DNA of 64,000 bases, taken from positions 1-64,000 of the forward strand of contig NZ_JOEZ01000009.1 of assembly GCF_000721175.1 (NCBI RefSeq), given 5' to 3'. Below, in pieces: positions 53,657 to 62,070 of the stretch. Made by a program: the position numbers and the translations under genes. Within the stretch, counting starts at the first letter, position 1; every line of letters starts with the position of its first letter. Below the pieces are notes generated by a model, which ran no database searches, had not been told where the DNA came from, and saw nothing but the letters and a program-made list of their open reading frames with translations. The DNA comes from Streptomyces anulatus (GTDB lineage: Bacteria > Actinomycetota > Actinomycetes > Streptomycetales > Streptomycetaceae).

Positions 53657-54562
53657 GTGAAGATCGGTTGCATCGGGCTCGGCGACATCGCGCAGAAGGC
53701 GTACCTGCCGGTGCTCACCGCCGTACCGGGGGTCGAACCGCATCTGCAGACCCGCACCCCCGCCACGCTCCACGCGGTCGGCGACGCCCACCGCATCCCG
53801 GCCGGCGGCCGTCACACGACCCTCGACTCGCTCCTCGCGCAAGGACTGGACGCGGCCTTCGTGCACGCCCCGACGGCCGTGCACCCGAAGATCGTGGAAC
53901 GCCTCCTGGATGCCGGCGTCGCCACCTATGTCGACAAGCCGATCGCCTACGAGTTCGCCGAGTCCGAACGGCTGGTGAACCTCGCCGAGGAACGCGGCGT
54001 CAGCCTCGCCGTCGGCTTCAACCGCCGTTTCGCCCCGTGCTACTCGCAGTGCGCGGAGCATCCGCGCGAGCTGATCCTCATGCAGAAGAACCGGGTCGGG
54101 CTGCCCGAGGACCCCCGGTCCATGATCCTCGACGACTTCATCCACGTCGTCGACACGCTGCGCTTCCTGGCCCCGGGCACCGTCGACCACACCACCGTGC
54201 GGGCCCGGATCGTGGACGGCCTGATGCACCACGTGGTCCTCCAGCTGTCCGGCGACGGATTCACCGCGATCGGCATGATGAACCGGCTGAACGGGTCGAC
54301 CGAGGAGATCCTCGAAGTCTCCGGCCAGGACACCAAGCGACAGGTCCTCAACCTCGCGGACGTCATCGACCACAAGGGCCAGCCCAGTGTGCGGCGGCGC
54401 GGCGACTGGGTTCCCGTAGCTCGGCAGCGCGGCATCGAAGCCTGTGTGCACGCCTTCCTCGACGCCGTACGCCGGGGCGAGACGCTCAGCGCCCAGGACG
54501 CCCTCGCGACCCATGAACTGTGCGAACGCGTGGTCAGGGAGGCCCTGGAGCAGGCCTCCTGA
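53657..54562 (+). CDS. Gfo/Idh/MocA family oxidoreductase
   Basis: A 301-residue NAD(P)-dependent sugar-type oxidoreductase: IGCIGLGDIAQKAYLPVL dinucleotide fold at residues 3-20, VHAPTAVHPKIVERLLDAGV, YVDKPIAYEFAESERLV (the VDKP is the EKP motif variant) and VGFNRRFAP. Substrate is probably a sugar or cyclitol. GTG start at 53657. Its end overlaps the convergent lnt gene by 29 bases. Upstream genes are on the other strand, so it is a single-gene transcript. Confidence 0.87.
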   Translation: MKIGCIGLGDIAQKAYLPVLTAVPGVEPHLQTRTPATLHAVGDAHRIPAGGRHTTLDSLLAQGLDAAFVHAPTAVHPKIVERLLDAGVATYVDKPIAYEFAESERLVNLAEERGVSLAVGFNRRFAPCYSQCAEHPRELILMQKNRVGLPEDPRSMILDDFIHVVDTLRFLAPGTVDHTTVRARIVDGLMHHVVLQLSGDGFTAIGMMNRLNGSTEEILEVSGQDTKRQVLNLADVIDHKGQPSVRRRGDWVPVARQRGIEACVHAFLDAVRRGETLSAQDALATHELCERVVREALEQAS

Positions 54563-56153
54563 GAGCCCGCAGCCCCTCCGCGGCGCACAGGACTGCCAGC
54601 GCCGCCAGCGCCCCGTACACCGGCCAGTCGCCGAGCCGGCCGTAGAGCGTGCTCCCGCGCGCCAGCGGCAGGTCGAACACCTCCGCCGCGCTCGCGTCCG
54701 TGCCCAGCGGGCGGCCCACCCGCTCCCCCCGGGGTCCGTACGCCGCACTGATCCCGGTGAGCGTCGAGTGGACCATCGGGCGGCCGTTCTCGGCGGCCCG
54801 CAGCGCCCCCAGCGACGCGTGCTGGGCCGGGGCCCAGCTGTCCTGGAACGTCGAGGTGGCTGACTGGGCGACGAGCACCTGAGCACCGTCGCGCACCAGC
54901 CTGCGGCTCATGTCGGGGAACGCCGACTCGAAGCAGACCAGCGGACCGATCCGCAGCTCCCGCGCGCCGTCCGGCAGGGCCATCACCACCTGGCGGTCGC
55001 CGCGCAGGCGGTCCTCGCCGGCCGCCTTGCCCACCCAGGTCGCCCACCCCAGCAGGGAACGGGCCGGGACGTACTCGCCGAACGGGACCAGCCGCATCTT
55101 GTCGTAGCGTTCCCCGGTCGGCCCGTCAGGACCCACGAGCACCGCCGACTTGAAGATCCCCGACCGCCCCGAGCCGTCCGTCTGCCGGGCGTCCACATTG
55201 ACCAGGAGATTCGCCCCGACCCGGCGGGACAGCTCCGCCAGCCGCCGTGCGGTGTCCGGGTTCTGCCACGCACCGGCCCCGATGCTGCTCTCGCCCCACA
55301 CCACCAGGTCCACGCCCCGGCCCTCCATCGAACGGGTCAGCTCCTCGCCCCGGTCGAAGCGGCGCGCGACACTTCCCGGACCCTCCACGACGCCCGGCTG
55401 CACGACGGCGATCCTGACCGTGCCGACACTCTCCGGCCGGGGCGCCCAGGCCCATGTCGCGGCGACGGACAGGGCGCACACCACCAGCAGGACGCCGGCG
55501 GTCGTACGGGCCGCACGGTCGGCGATCAGCAGGGACGCTCCGGTGTTCACCGCGAGCACCAGCAGGCTCACCAGCCACACCCCGCCCACCGAGGCGACCC
55601 GCAGGGCGGGGGCGACCTCCCACTGACTCGCGCCGAGGAGCCCCCAGGGCCCACCGAGCCCCTCCCAGGACCGCACCAGCTCGATCATCAGCCACCCGGA
55701 GGGCACGACGACCACGGCGGCCACGGCGCGCGGCACGGAGGGAGACCCGCCGAGCAGCCGTGACACCAGCAGCCCCCAGGGCGCCCAGAGCAGCCCGAGC
55801 AGGGCGGCCAGCAGCAGGATGAAGACGTGGAGGCTCGGCATCAGCCAGTGGTGCACGGCGATGACGAACCCGGTCCCGCCGATCCAGCCGTCGAGCGCCG
55901 CCCGGCGGGGCGAGTGCGCCGTGCGGATCAGCAGCAGCCATGGGACCAGCGCCACGTAGGCGAACCACCAGAGGCCGGGCGCGGGAAAGGCGAGCGAGGG
56001 CAGTGCCCCGGCGAGCAGCGCCACCGCGCCCCGCGCCCAGGGGGAGGGGAGCAGCCGTGCCCCGGCGGAGTCCCGGCCGCCGGCCGCCGGTCCGTCACCG
56101 GTGGCGGCGGCCGCGTTCCGGCCGATCGGGAGACGCCCGCCCCGGATTCGCAT
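54534..56153 (-). CDS. lnt: Apolipoprotein N-acyltransferase
   Basis: A 539-residue Lnt: N-terminal helices (about 40-245) with SLAFPAPGLWWFAYVALVPWLLL, then the nitrilase-like domain. Catalytic Glu is in VVWGESSIGAG near 288, Lys in YDKMRLVPFGEYVP near 353, and Cys in LVCFESAFPD near 405. It transfers the third acyl chain to lipoproteins. This is one of the Lnt paralogues found in streptomycetes. ATG at 56153; 3' end overlaps the Gfo/Idh/MocA gene. Whether it is the dominant Lnt cannot be told. Confidence 0.92.
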   Translation of the reverse strand: MRIRGGRLPIGRNAAAATGDGPAAGGRDSAGARLLPSPWARGAVALLAGALPSLAFPAPGLWWFAYVALVPWLLLIRTAHSPRRAALDGWIGGTGFVIAVHHWLMPSLHVFILLLAALLGLLWAPWGLLVSRLLGGSPSVPRAVAAVVVVPSGWLMIELVRSWEGLGGPWGLLGASQWEVAPALRVASVGGVWLVSLLVLAVNTGASLLIADRAARTTAGVLLVVCALSVAATWAWAPRPESVGTVRIAVVQPGVVEGPGSVARRFDRGEELTRSMEGRGVDLVVWGESSIGAGAWQNPDTARRLAELSRRVGANLLVNVDARQTDGSGRSGIFKSAVLVGPDGPTGERYDKMRLVPFGEYVPARSLLGWATWVGKAAGEDRLRGDRQVVMALPDGARELRIGPLVCFESAFPDMSRRLVRDGAQVLVAQSATSTFQDSWAPAQHASLGALRAAENGRPMVHSTLTGISAAYGPRGERVGRPLGTDASAAEVFDLPLARGSTLYGRLGDWPVYGALAALAVLCAAEGLRALRRPAPGPP

Positions 56154-56211
56154 GCCGTGCCCTCCCTCGGTCGTGCGCGGGCGTGAGGGCGGCCGCCGTC
56201 ACCGCGTCAAC

Positions 56212-56240
56212 CACTGGACACCCTGTCTGGATGTCCAGTG
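56212..56240 (-). terminator. Inverted repeat between SnoaL-like and lnt genes
   Basis: CACTGGACA (56212-56220) pairs with TGTCCAGTG (56232-56240) around 11 bases. It may end transcription of the SnoaL-like gene or act as an operator for lnt. Confidence 0.5.
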
Positions 56241-56330
56241 TGGGGGAGGTGATCCCCGCCGGACACAGGACGCGGCCGGGCGGGGGCACGGCGGACCGCC
56301 CGGACGTCCACCGGGCGACGACGGCAGGCC

Positions 56331-56843
56331 CTACGCGCCCGGTGCCCGGCGCCACTTCTCGTGGACGGTGACCGTACGGATCAGCCAGCCCGGTTCGGCG
56401 CGCTGCAGCTCGAAGGTGTAGCGGCCGCCGGTCACGAAGCCGGGCGTGGCGCGCCCGGCGCGCCCGGAACCGGCATCCCCCGGCGCGTCCGCGTCCGGGC
56501 CGCCCGCCGCCTTCCGCTCCAGGCACATCGGATTGAGGTAGTCGGCCCGCACCTCGGCCCGGTCGCCCGGGTAGCCGCCCAGGTCCTCCAGGTCGATCCG
56601 GCGGTTGACGATCAGATGCTGGCGTACGGGGAAGAGACGCATCGTCTCCTCCAGCCACCGGGCGATCTCGCCGGCCGGGCCCTCCCCACCTCCCGCGCTC
56701 CGGTAGTCCGCGCGGCCGTCCGGGGTGAACAGGGCGCCGTAGTCCGACCAGGCCCCGTCGTCGACGGCCACCGCGTACCCGGTGATCACCGCATCGATGG
56801 CAAGCCGGTCCATCACGGTCGCGAGCGCCACACGCTGTGTCAT
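56331..56843 (-). CDS. SnoaL-like/NTF2 family protein
   Basis: A 170-residue NTF2-like protein: MDRLAIDAVITGYAVAVDDGAWSDYGALFTPDGRADY (in parts) is the classical SnoaL_4 entry with Tyr and Asp, followed by HLIVNRRIDLEDLGGYPGDRAEVRADYLNP and a Gly/Ala insertion, then GGRYTFELQRAEPGWLIRTVTV. Enzymatic or ligand-binding; substrate unknown. ATG at 56843 chosen; a TTG at 56861 is in frame. Separated by 177 bases from lnt. Confidence 0.82.
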   Translation of the reverse strand: MTQRVALATVMDRLAIDAVITGYAVAVDDGAWSDYGALFTPDGRADYRSAGGGEGPAGEIARWLEETMRLFPVRQHLIVNRRIDLEDLGGYPGDRAEVRADYLNPMCLERKAAGGPDADAPGDAGSGRAGRATPGFVTGGRYTFELQRAEPGWLIRTVTVHEKWRRAPGA

Positions 56844-56910
56844 TGGCCAAGTCTCGGTCAAGCCGCCCGTCAGGCCAAGGGGCCCGCGCCGAAGGGGTGC
56901 GCGGGGTTGC

Positions 56911-57780
56911 TCAGCAGGGCACGACGGCCACCGGCCCCAGCGCGTGCGTGACCGTTGTCTGTGCCACCGGGGAAAGACCGAGCCCGAGCGACTCGCCGCC
57001 CCTGCGACGGCCGATCACCGTCAGGGCGGCCGTCGCCGACGCGGTCACCAGGGTGCGCGAGGCGGAACCGTTGACCGGTTCGCGGACGATCTCCACCTGC
57101 GGGTACTTCTCGTGCCAGCCCGAGGTCAGCTCGGCCAGCGTCCGGGCGGCCGAGCCCGCCGCCTCCTCCCGGTCCAGGACGGGGCCGCCCGCGAGCATGG
57201 AGGAGAACATCGTCCAGCCGTGCACGATCCGCAGCCGGGCGCCCGGCCGGGACGCCGCGGTGGCGAAGGCGAACTCCAGGACCCCCTCGCTGCTCTCGTC
57301 GGCGGCCACCCCCGCCACGATGTCGGTGAAGGCCCCCGCGTCACCGGCCCGGTCGTCGTCCCCCTCCGGGCGGTCGTCCTGCACGACGACGACGGGACAG
57401 CTCGCCATCGACGCGGTGGCGAGGCTGTTGGATCCGATCATCAGCGAGCGGAAGCCGCCGAGTCCGCGCGATCCGACCACGATCATCGACGCGTCCCGGC
57501 CCAGCGAGACCAGGGCCGCCGACGGGAAGTCCAGCGGGGCCAGCGTCGAGGGCCGCAGCTCCGGAGCGATGAGGGCGCTCCGGCGCACGCACTCGGCCAG
57601 GAGCGTCTCCGCCTCGCGCCGGCCGGTCTCCTCGTCGACCTGCCGGGTGAGCGGGCGGACGTGGACGATCAGCAGAGGCAGCCCGCGCCGCACGGCTTCG
57701 TGGGTGGCCCAGTCGAGCGCCTGCCGACTGTGTGTGGAGCCGTCGACGGCGGCGATCACGGGAAGATCATTGGTGGTCAT
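56911..57780 (-). CDS. Universal stress protein (two Usp domains)
   Basis: A 289-residue tandem Usp. Domain 1 starts PVIAAVDGSTHSRQALDWATH and ends with the ATP-binding motif VVGSRGLGGFRSLMIGSNSLA then CPVVVV. Domain 2 ends VIGRRRGGESLGLGLSPVAQT and PVAVVPC, in which the GxxGx9GS pattern is altered. At least the first domain should bind ATP. In Streptomyces these are linked to dormancy, oxygen or redox stress. ATG at 57780. Confidence 0.92.
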   Translation of the reverse strand: MTTNDLPVIAAVDGSTHSRQALDWATHEAVRRGLPLLIVHVRPLTRQVDEETGRREAETLLAECVRRSALIAPELRPSTLAPLDFPSAALVSLGRDASMIVVGSRGLGGFRSLMIGSNSLATASMASCPVVVVQDDRPEGDDDRAGDAGAFTDIVAGVAADESSEGVLEFAFATAASRPGARLRIVHGWTMFSSMLAGGPVLDREEAAGSAARTLAELTSGWHEKYPQVEIVREPVNGSASRTLVTASATAALTVIGRRRGGESLGLGLSPVAQTTVTHALGPVAVVPC

Positions 57781-57848
57781 GCCTCCGAGCGTACGCCGCC
57801 GGGCGGACGGCCTCCCAGCGTGGTGGCGGGTCGCCTCTCGGCCGTGGC

Positions 57849-58919
57849 TCAGTCGTGGTTGTGGGTGGAAGAGGTGTCTTCCGGCGGCGCGCTGCGCCCG
57901 CCGTCGCTGCCGCCGGCCACGACGGCGACCAGGGCCGCCAGGACCGCCACCACCGCGAGCCGGCCGCCCAGCCGCAGGGCCCACCCCGTGCGGGCCCAGG
58001 CCGTCGCTCCGGGCCGGCCGGGCAGCTTCTCGGAGCGGCGGGCGGGCCGCATCAGACGCAGGAGCAGCAGCACGGCGATCGGGAGCTGGAGCAGCCACAC
58101 GCTGGTGCGGAACCAGCCGTCGTACCAGACGTTGGTCCCGTACAGCAGGGTGTGCCAGACGCTGAGGACGTAGACGACGATCACGCAACGGTGCAGGACC
58201 CGCCAGGTCTTGGGACCGATGCGGTGGCGTACGTAGAAGAGCAGGCCGAGCGGGATCGCGAGGTACAGGGCCGCCTGGCCGATGGGCATGGCGATCCGCC
58301 CGGTCCCCGAGTCGTAGCCGCCGGGGACGAGCGCCTCCACGAAGGCGGTGGCCACCGCGGAGCCCCAGGACGCCGTGTCGTGCCGGACCAGTTCGGCCCC
58401 GAACAGCAGGGCGTGGGCCGCGATCAGCGAGATGGTGTTGAGGCTCGTGGTGCGGTGGAGGCGTTCCAGCCGGGGGCCCGACAGTGGCAGGCGGCCCGGC
58501 CGCGGTCCGGACAGCATCAGCCCGAGGATGACGGTCCCCCAGGCCCAGAGCAGGGCGGACCAGCCGAACGCCTGGCTGAGGAAGTACATCCAGAAGCCAC
58601 CGGCGTCGGCCATGAACGGCATCACGGTGACCGTGGAGGAGGTCTTGTTGCGGATACGTACGTAGAGCAGGACGAAGATCGCCGCGGTGATGAGGAGCGC
58701 CACCAGGCCGTCGGGCCACGAGGCCCGCAGGTCGGACCGGAGCGTAGGCCGTTTCGGCTCTCCCGGCGGCCGGGGGCCGGGGACCCGGCCCCCGGCGGGC
58801 GCTGCGCTGTCGGCGGAGGCCGTTGCCGTGGCTTCGGGTCCGGCTTCGGGGGCCGGTGCGGGGCCTCCGGGCGTCTCGGCGGCCGCTGCCGGTTCGGGGA
58901 TGGGGGGCGGATTCGTCAT
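57849..58919 (-). CDS. Ferric reductase-like transmembrane protein
   Basis: A 356-residue membrane protein with six to seven helices. A Pro/Ala/Gly-rich N-terminus of about 70 residues precedes LVALLITAAIFVLLYV and the heme-type helices: RLERLHRTTSLNTISLIAAHALLFG with His pairs, then RVLHRCVIVVYVLSVWHTLLYGT with further His residues. This matches the ferric reductase-like (FRD/cytochrome b) domain without the FAD/NAD domain. Probably a heme-containing electron carrier. ATG 58919 is preferred over further upstream starts, which are Pro-rich. Confidence 0.82.
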   Translation of the reverse strand: MTNPPPIPEPAAAAETPGGPAPAPEAGPEATATASADSAAPAGGRVPGPRPPGEPKRPTLRSDLRASWPDGLVALLITAAIFVLLYVRIRNKTSSTVTVMPFMADAGGFWMYFLSQAFGWSALLWAWGTVILGLMLSGPRPGRLPLSGPRLERLHRTTSLNTISLIAAHALLFGAELVRHDTASWGSAVATAFVEALVPGGYDSGTGRIAMPIGQAALYLAIPLGLLFYVRHRIGPKTWRVLHRCVIVVYVLSVWHTLLYGTNVWYDGWFRTSVWLLQLPIAVLLLLRLMRPARRSEKLPGRPGATAWARTGWALRLGGRLAVVAVLAALVAVVAGGSDGGRSAPPEDTSSTHNHD

Positions 58920-59146
58920 GCGGCCTCTTCGGGGCGGGGCATCGGCTGGCGGGGGCGGATGCGGCGGCCCCGGGCCACGAGGCATACGCAGACGCGTTGT
59001 TGGAGCAGTCGGACGGGGGCAGGGCAAAGTTCCCGGCAAGTGAATGTGACATGGATCACTTCGTAGTGCTGGTAGGGCAAACAAGGTGAAATACCGCTGT
59101 TTCAGCATCTGGGGTTCTTCTCTCCGGAGCAGGGGCGGCTGGCACG

Positions 59147-59830
59147 ATGGCTGCCATGGGAGCCGGAACCGCACTCCGACTCGGGCGCACCGCGCTGTTC
59201 GCGGTGGTGTGCGTCGCCGTGTCCGGACTCGGCCACGCGCTGATGTCCGGCGCGCCCCTGCCCCTTCTCGTCCAGGCCGCCGCCCTGCTGCCGGTGTGCG
59301 GGGCGGGGTGGTGGCTCGCCGCTCGGGAGCGGAGCGCTCCGGTGACCGTCGCGGCCCATGTTCTGGGCCAGTCGGGGCTGCATGCCTTCTTCTCCGTCGC
59401 CGGATCCTGGCTGCCGTCCGGCTCGGGCGCGCACCGTGCGGGCGGCGGGCACGGGGCGGCGGGCGCCGTGAACCACTCCGCGCACGAGGTCCCGATCGGC
59501 GGTTCCTCGGACCTGATGGGACTTCTGGCCGCCTTCGACGGCACGGTGTTCACCCTCGGAATGGCCGCCGCCCACGCGCTGGCCGGGATGGTCTGCGGCT
59601 GGTGGCTGTGGTGCGGCGAGGTCGCCCTCGCCCGGCTGGGCCGCTGCCTGGTGCTGTTCGTCCGCGCCCCGCTGCGGACGGCCTGGCGCCTGTGGTCCGC
59701 GACGCCGCCCGCCCCGGTGCCGCCCGCCCGGCGGCGCACCCGCCGCCGGCCCGGCCGGCGTCCCCAGGACCTGCTGGCGCTGCACGCCATCTCGCGGCGC
59801 GGGCCACCGTTCTCCCTCCGCTTCCTCTGA
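59147..59830 (+). CDS. Hypothetical integral membrane protein, His-rich loop
   Basis: A 227-residue membrane protein with four or five helices: ALFAVVCVAVSGLGHALMSG, LLVQAAALLPVCGAGWWLA, VTVAAHVLGQSGLHAFFSV and FTLGMAAAHALAGMVCGWWLWC. The loop between helices 3 and 4 and the helices carry many His, with HRAGGGHGAAGAVNHSAHEV as the densest run, which could bind a metal. The C-terminus is basic. Family is a Streptomyces hypothetical; divergent from a ferric reductase-like gene and upstream of an ECF-type sigma gene. Confidence 0.62.
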   Translation: MAAMGAGTALRLGRTALFAVVCVAVSGLGHALMSGAPLPLLVQAAALLPVCGAGWWLAARERSAPVTVAAHVLGQSGLHAFFSVAGSWLPSGSGAHRAGGGHGAAGAVNHSAHEVPIGGSSDLMGLLAAFDGTVFTLGMAAAHALAGMVCGWWLWCGEVALARLGRCLVLFVRAPLRTAWRLWSATPPAPVPPARRRTRRRPGRRPQDLLALHAISRRGPPFSLRFL

Positions 59831-59999
59831 CCTCCATCCGCCCTCCAGCCTCGGTGCGCCGGAGGCGGTACGGGTGTGCGCCCCGCGCACACCCGTGACA
59901 GGCATGCCGGTTCTCCGGGCCGCCCCCGGCGGCGCCCGGGACCGGTCACCGGAGCCGGGTGCCCGCTGCCGCGGCTCCGCAAGGACGCGAAGGAACGCT

Positions 60000-60770
60000 G
60001 TGACACTTCCTGCTCCCGCACTACCGGCCGTCGTACGACCTGCCGCCGCACTACCGGTCAACCGGCCGCCGGGCGTGGTGCGCCCGCCTGCCGTCGCCGC
60101 GCCGCCGGCCGCCGCGCCCCCCGTCCGGGAGCCCGCCTCCCGGACGCCCGCCCTCCGGGTGTCCGCCACCCGCCCGCCCCGCCCTCGCGTCCCGGCGTCC
60201 CGGCAGAACGACGGACAGATCACCGACTGGGCGCTGGCCGCGGGCGGCGGCGACCGGGAGGCCGCCGACCGCTTCGTCCGGGCGACCTACGAGGACGTCC
60301 GCAGATTCGTCGCCTACCTCAGCGCCGACGTCCCGGGGGCCGACGACCTGGCCCAGGAGACCTACCTCCGGGCGATGAGCGGGCTGGCCCGGTTCGCGGG
60401 GCGTTCCTGCGCCCGGACCTGGCTGATGTCGATCGCGCGGCGCGTCGTCATCGACCGGCACCGGGCGGCAGCCGTACGTCCCCGGACCGCCGACACCGCG
60501 GACTGGCAGACCGCCGCGGAACGCGCCCAGCCCCGCCACCTGCCCGGACTCGATGAGTCCGCGGCGGTGCTGGACGCCCTGCGGAGGCTGGACCCGGCGC
60601 GCCGCCAGGCGTTCGTCCTCACCCAACTGCTGGGCGTGTCCTACGAGGAGGCCGCGGCCGTTGCCGGCTGCCCGATCGGCACGGTGCGCTCCCGCGTGGC
60701 GCGCGCCCGCCGCGAACTCGCCGGACAGTGGCGGGCGGACCCCGCCGAACCCGCACCCGACGCCGCCTAG
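60000..60770 (+). CDS. Sigma-70 family (ECF-type) RNA polymerase sigma factor
   Basis: A 256-residue ECF-type factor. An unusual N-terminal extension of about 70 residues, rich in Pro/Ala/Arg, precedes region 2 (ADRFVRATYEDVRRFVAYLSADVPGADDLAQETYLRAMSGL in parts) and region 4 (LRRLDPARRQAFVLTQLLGVSYEEAAAVAGCPIGTVRSRVARARREL in parts). GTG at 60000 has AAGGA 5 bases upstream; a later start would remove the extension. No anti-sigma gene follows; the His-rich membrane protein upstream might be the partner (speculative). Confidence 0.88.
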   Translation: MTLPAPALPAVVRPAAALPVNRPPGVVRPPAVAAPPAAAPPVREPASRTPALRVSATRPPRPRVPASRQNDGQITDWALAAGGGDREAADRFVRATYEDVRRFVAYLSADVPGADDLAQETYLRAMSGLARFAGRSCARTWLMSIARRVVIDRHRAAAVRPRTADTADWQTAAERAQPRHLPGLDESAAVLDALRRLDPARRQAFVLTQLLGVSYEEAAAVAGCPIGTVRSRVARARRELAGQWRADPAEPAPDAA

Positions 60771-60794
60771 CAGGTGGGACTTTCGAAACATTCC

Positions 60795-62060
60795 CTAGTC
60801 GGCGGCCGCCCGGGATCCGTCGGGGTCCCGGGCGGTACGCCGGCGGGCCGGCGCCCTCCGACGGCGGAGCAGGAACACCGGCAGCAGCAGGCACTGGAGG
60901 CAGACCGCAGCCCAGAACCCCCGGGCCGAGCCCGCCGACTCCGCCGCCCCGTACAGCTGACCGCCCACCACCCCGCTCGCGAACGCGCCGATGCCCGCCG
61001 CCAGCCGCTGCCGCCCGAACACGCTCGCCGGGGCAGCCGTCGAACGGGCCAGCGCCTCCAGGTCGTTCTTGAGGAAGAGCACGATCTCTCCGAGACACAG
61101 CAGCGCCCCGCCCACCGCGATCCCCGCGTGCCCCCCGGCTCCGATCGCCGCCATGCCCGCCGCCATCGCACCGAAGCCCATCCGCAGCGCGGCCGGGTAG
61201 CTCAGAGCGGCGACCCGTTCCGCCAGCAACGGCTGGGCGACGACGAGGAGAGCCGCGTACCCCGTCAGGACGGCCCCGTAGAAGGCCGCCGACGTCCGGG
61301 GGACCGCGTACAGGGCCAGATAGTGCTGGAAGAACATGAACGCGTACACACTCAGCACGGTCACCAGGAACGGAGAGGGCCCGGAAGGCGGCGCGACGGA
61401 GCCACGGACCGGGGTGGCGGCCGGCCGCCCGCCACCCCGGTCCGATGCCTCGCGCGGCAGCAGCGCGTGCCCGGCGCCGACGAGCGCGAACAGCACGCAG
61501 ACGCAGGGAAACAGCACTCCGGGGGAGCCCATGACGAGGGGTGCGGCGGCCGGCGGGCCCAGAGCCATCCCCGCGTTGAACGCCGAACCGCTCGCCGACA
61601 GCAGCCGGGGCCTGGCGACCTCGGAAGCCCCTTCCACCAGGTACGCCTTGTTCGCCGGGAGATACAGCGCCGCGCCCGCCGACACCAGCAGCAGCGCCCC
61701 GACCGCGAGGACCCAACTGGTCGGCCCGGGGACGAACGCGGCGAATCCCGCCGTACGCAGCGCCAGCGCCAGCAGCATCGCGCGCCGCAGCCCGATCCGC
61801 CCGGTCACCGGCCCCGCGGCCACGCCACCGGCGAACTGGATCAGCGAGGCGACGGCCAGCACGACGCCGACCGTGCCGATTCCGAGGCCGAGCCGCTGGT
61901 GCAGCAGCACCGACATGTAGGGCAGCACGGCGAAGCTGCCCAGCGTGATCAGGAACGAGCCCGCCAGCAGGAACCGCTGGGGGCCGGTGAGCGGCGGCCG
62001 GGCCGTGCGCCCACGGTCCGCCCCTGTCTCCGGCGCCCCGCCCGTCCGCCGAACGGTCAC
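60795..62060 (-). CDS. MFS transporter linked to ATP-grasp/PLP locus
   Basis: A 421-residue, twelve-helix MFS protein: LITLGSFAVLPYMSVLLHQRLGL, GPVTGRIGLRRAMLLALALR (loop 2-3 motif) and FVTVLSVYAFMFFQHYLALYAV-like FLVTVLSVYAFMFFQHY. GTG start is 10 bases after the ATP-grasp stop, so it belongs to the same transcript. Role is most likely export of the product of the two upstream enzymes. Confidence 0.88.
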   Translation of the reverse strand: MTVRRTGGAPETGADRGRTARPPLTGPQRFLLAGSFLITLGSFAVLPYMSVLLHQRLGLGIGTVGVVLAVASLIQFAGGVAAGPVTGRIGLRRAMLLALALRTAGFAAFVPGPTSWVLAVGALLLVSAGAALYLPANKAYLVEGASEVARPRLLSASGSAFNAGMALGPPAAAPLVMGSPGVLFPCVCVLFALVGAGHALLPREASDRGGGRPAATPVRGSVAPPSGPSPFLVTVLSVYAFMFFQHYLALYAVPRTSAAFYGAVLTGYAALLVVAQPLLAERVAALSYPAALRMGFGAMAAGMAAIGAGGHAGIAVGGALLCLGEIVLFLKNDLEALARSTAAPASVFGRQRLAAGIGAFASGVVGGQLYGAAESAGSARGFWAAVCLQCLLLPVFLLRRRRAPARRRTARDPDGSRAAAD

Positions 62061-62070
62061 CTCGCCGGGC

